From NCBI GenBank assembly GCA_963668615.2, contig CAXXCL010000003.1:248001-312000 (forward strand): a DNA stretch of 64,000 nt. Reading direction: 5' to 3'. This document shows, piece by piece, positions 62,191 through 64,000 of this stretch (its first letter is position 1; each line of letters starts with the position of its first letter). A program made the translations under genes and the position numbers. Below the pieces are notes generated by a model that was given only the letters and a program-made list of their open reading frames with translations, was not told the DNA's origin and did not search any database. The DNA comes from JAAYPI01 sp963668615. GTDB lineage: Bacteria > Bacteroidota > Bacteroidia > Bacteroidales > Paludibacteraceae.

Positions 62191-63906
62191 CTATTTTTTC
62201 ACTAAACTATTCGCCTTGTCCAAAGCTTCATTTATATTTGAGCAAATGAATTCTTCAGCAAGACAATCTAAAAAATCTGCTTTCAACAGGGTTTCTCGCA
62301 CATGTTTATTTACGCCTGACAAAACAACTTGTATATTTTCTTTTTTAGACTGAATACAAAGATTCTTTAAATTATGAATGCCGGTTGAATCTATAAAAGG
62401 AACTTTACGCATTCTTATAACACGAACTTTAGGTTTATCTCCTATAGATTGCATAATTTCATCAAACTTATTGGCTATTCCAAAAAAGTAAGGTCCGTCA
62501 ATTTCATATACTTCTACATCTTCTGGTATTAACAACTTTTCTTCATGAAGAGTAACATCCAAATTATCTCCTGGATCTATTTCATCACGAAATGATCGAA
62601 TAACAGTAGCCTCATTAGTTCGCCTCAAAAACAACACAATAGCAAGCAACAAACCAACTTCTATTGCTACTGTTAAATCAAATACGACTGTTAATGTAAA
62701 GGTAGTTAGTAAAACAGCAAAATCTGATTTTGGATTCTTTGCCAAAGAAACAAAAGTTTTCCATCCACTCATGTTATAAGCAACAACAATTAAAACAGCA
62801 GCTAAACAAGACATTGGAATCAAACCTACTAAACCTCCAAAAAATAATAATACCAAAAGTAACACTCCGGCATGCACTATTCCGGCAATTGGAGAACGTC
62901 CTCCATTATTGATGTTTGTCATTGTTCTTGCAATAGCTCCCGTTGCAGGAATACCACCGAAAAATGGCACAACAATATTTGCTATACCCTGACCTATCAA
63001 TTCTGTATTAGAATTATGTTTATCTCCAATAACCCCATCTGCCACCATTGCTGAAAGCAATGATTCTATAGCTCCTAAAATTGCTATAGTAAATGCTGCT
63101 GGGAAAAGGCTTTGTACTGTAGTAAATAACGTTTCACCTTCATTCAATGATAATTCAGGAAGTTTCGGGGTTGGAACACCAGAAGGCAATACATATAAAT
63201 CACTAATGGTCGTTATCGTCTTGACTCCTTCTATATCAGTAAAGTGTTTTAATACCCAAACCAACAGAGTAACAACAATAATAGCGACTAATGAACTAGG
63301 CATTTTTTTTGAGATCTTTGGAGTAAAAATAATTATTAATAAGCTAAATAATCCAGTAGCAAATGCCCACATGTTAAGTTGACCAATATTACTAAAATAA
63401 ACAAACCATTTATGAAAAAAATCTGCAGGGATATTTTTAATTCCTAATCCAAACAAATCATTCATTTGAGTAGAAAAAATGACCAAAGCAATCCCACCTG
63501 TAAAACCCACAATAACGGGATAGGGAACAAATTTTATAATACTGCCAAATTTAAACATTCCCATTAAAACTAATAAAATCCCTGCCATTATAGTAGCAAT
63601 CATTAATCCAGTTAATCCATGTTGTTGAATTATACCATAAACAATGACTATAAAGGCTCCTGTTGGACCCCCTATCTGAACTTTAGTTCCCCCCAAAAAA
63701 GAGATAATAAAACCTGCTATTATAGCGGTTACCAAACCCTCCGTCGGTCCTACTCCGGACGCAATACCAAAAGCAATAGCCAATGGAATAGCCACGACAC
63801 CTACAATAATACCGGCCATTGAATCCGTTAAAAACTTTTTCTTGCTGTAATCTTTCAGACAAGTAAACAATTTAGGATAAAAAACATCTTTTATTGAGTA
63901 ATTCAT
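62191..63906 (-). CDS. SulP-family anion transporter
   Basis: The product has 571 residues. The transmembrane part (about 25-420) begins with the family motif SMAGIIVGVVAIPLAIAFGI and has AGFIISFLGGTKVQIGGPTG and GIANIVVPFFGGIPATGAIA. A STAS domain (about 445-560, with MRKVPFIDSTGIHNL) closes it. Members carry sulfate, bicarbonate or other small anions, usually by Na+ symport or exchange; the substrate here is undetermined. It is a single gene; only 94 bases follow its start to the end of the window and they show no other gene. Confidence 0.93.
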   Translation of the reverse strand: MNYSIKDVFYPKLFTCLKDYSKKKFLTDSMAGIIVGVVAIPLAIAFGIASGVGPTEGLVTAIIAGFIISFLGGTKVQIGGPTGAFIVIVYGIIQQHGLTGLMIATIMAGILLVLMGMFKFGSIIKFVPYPVIVGFTGGIALVIFSTQMNDLFGLGIKNIPADFFHKWFVYFSNIGQLNMWAFATGLFSLLIIIFTPKISKKMPSSLVAIIVVTLLVWVLKHFTDIEGVKTITTISDLYVLPSGVPTPKLPELSLNEGETLFTTVQSLFPAAFTIAILGAIESLLSAMVADGVIGDKHNSNTELIGQGIANIVVPFFGGIPATGAIARTMTNINNGGRSPIAGIVHAGVLLLVLLFFGGLVGLIPMSCLAAVLIVVAYNMSGWKTFVSLAKNPKSDFAVLLTTFTLTVVFDLTVAIEVGLLLAIVLFLRRTNEATVIRSFRDEIDPGDNLDVTLHEEKLLIPEDVEVYEIDGPYFFGIANKFDEIMQSIGDKPKVRVIRMRKVPFIDSTGIHNLKNLCIQSKKENIQVVLSGVNKHVRETLLKADFLDCLAEEFICSNINEALDKANSLVKK

Positions 63907-64000
63907 TATAAAAATATTAAATTATGTAAACAGAAGCTTTCTTTCTTTGCTTTACTGGAATAAGATCTAAACAAATAGCATTAAATTAGAGAAATGCGAT

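Noticed and set aside
1..64000. Prophage, insertion sequence, CRISPR array or defence island
   Set aside because: No transposase, integrase, capsid, Cas or restriction-type protein is encoded, no direct-repeat spacer array is seen, and nearly all genes belong to core or envelope families.

Overview
The window looks like a chromosomal segment of a fermentative, low-GC member of the Bacteroidota, most likely Bacteroidales. The evidence is the number of type IX secretion (T9SS) cargo proteins with type A or type B C-terminal sorting domains, a SprB-like / PorE-like OmpA / PorP locus, a PorD-type (DUF4835) protein, Bacteroidota-restricted DUF4290 and DUF4783 proteins, an aspartate in place of the MurA catalytic cysteine, a Rho factor with a long disordered insertion, and many promoters of the TAnnTTTG (-7) type. 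Pyruvate:ferredoxin oxidoreductase and an iron alcohol dehydrogenase point to anaerobic fermentation. I cannot name the species.

Layout. 1-1805: the 3' end of a T9SS type B cargo gene, an 830-bp non-coding stretch with a good promoter, an (AG)n tract and three consecutive hairpins, then a small secreted surface protein. 2039-5030 (minus): a secreted MORN-repeat protein, a flavodoxin/ferredoxin fusion (EFR1 type), xseA and xseB. 5376-11462 (plus): a three-gene surface operon of a large SprB-repeat protein, an OmpA/PD40/TPR protein and a PorP/SprF protein. 11602-15969: Rel (stringent response) and an M3 peptidase. 16079-19481 (minus): two more T9SS cargo genes. 19654-24233: a PAS-like/LuxR regulator, an iron alcohol dehydrogenase and alpha-glucan phosphorylase.

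24591-26243: tRNA-Gly, tRNA-Tyr, ribH, a membrane-anchored TPR protein and tRNA-Cys. 26449-35273 (plus): lysC-lysA, a glycosyltransferase, then the block bamD-rpoZ-coaBC-porD-recN. 35262-37579 (minus): a glycosyltransferase, a lipid A-type acyltransferase and a small acidic protein. 37723-45233: cofactor, nucleotide, RNA and wall genes (panB, nadC, rlmH, yicC-gmk-nadD, tsaB-DUF4290-murA). 45293-52792: tpx, a putative lipoprotein metallopeptidase, a TetR regulator with a palindromic operator candidate, tilS, DUF2089-YIP1, an AraC-GyrI regulator and a MATE exporter. 52894-63906 (minus): a 69-aa protein, a CDF metal exporter preceded by a 58-aa winged-helix gene, nifJ, rho, a secreted alpha-amylase and a SulP transporter.

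Taken together: extracellular starch hydrolysis (T9SS-exported alpha-amylase), intracellular alpha-glucan phosphorolysis and PFOR form a plausible glycan-to-acetyl-CoA route. Most of the rest is core housekeeping. I did not find a phage, transposon, CRISPR array or convincing defence system. The least explained parts are the non-coding region at 450-990, the metallopeptidase/lectin-like lipoprotein, the regulatory palindromes at tetR and in the rho leader, and the DUF2089-YIP1-AraC-MATE neighbourhood.
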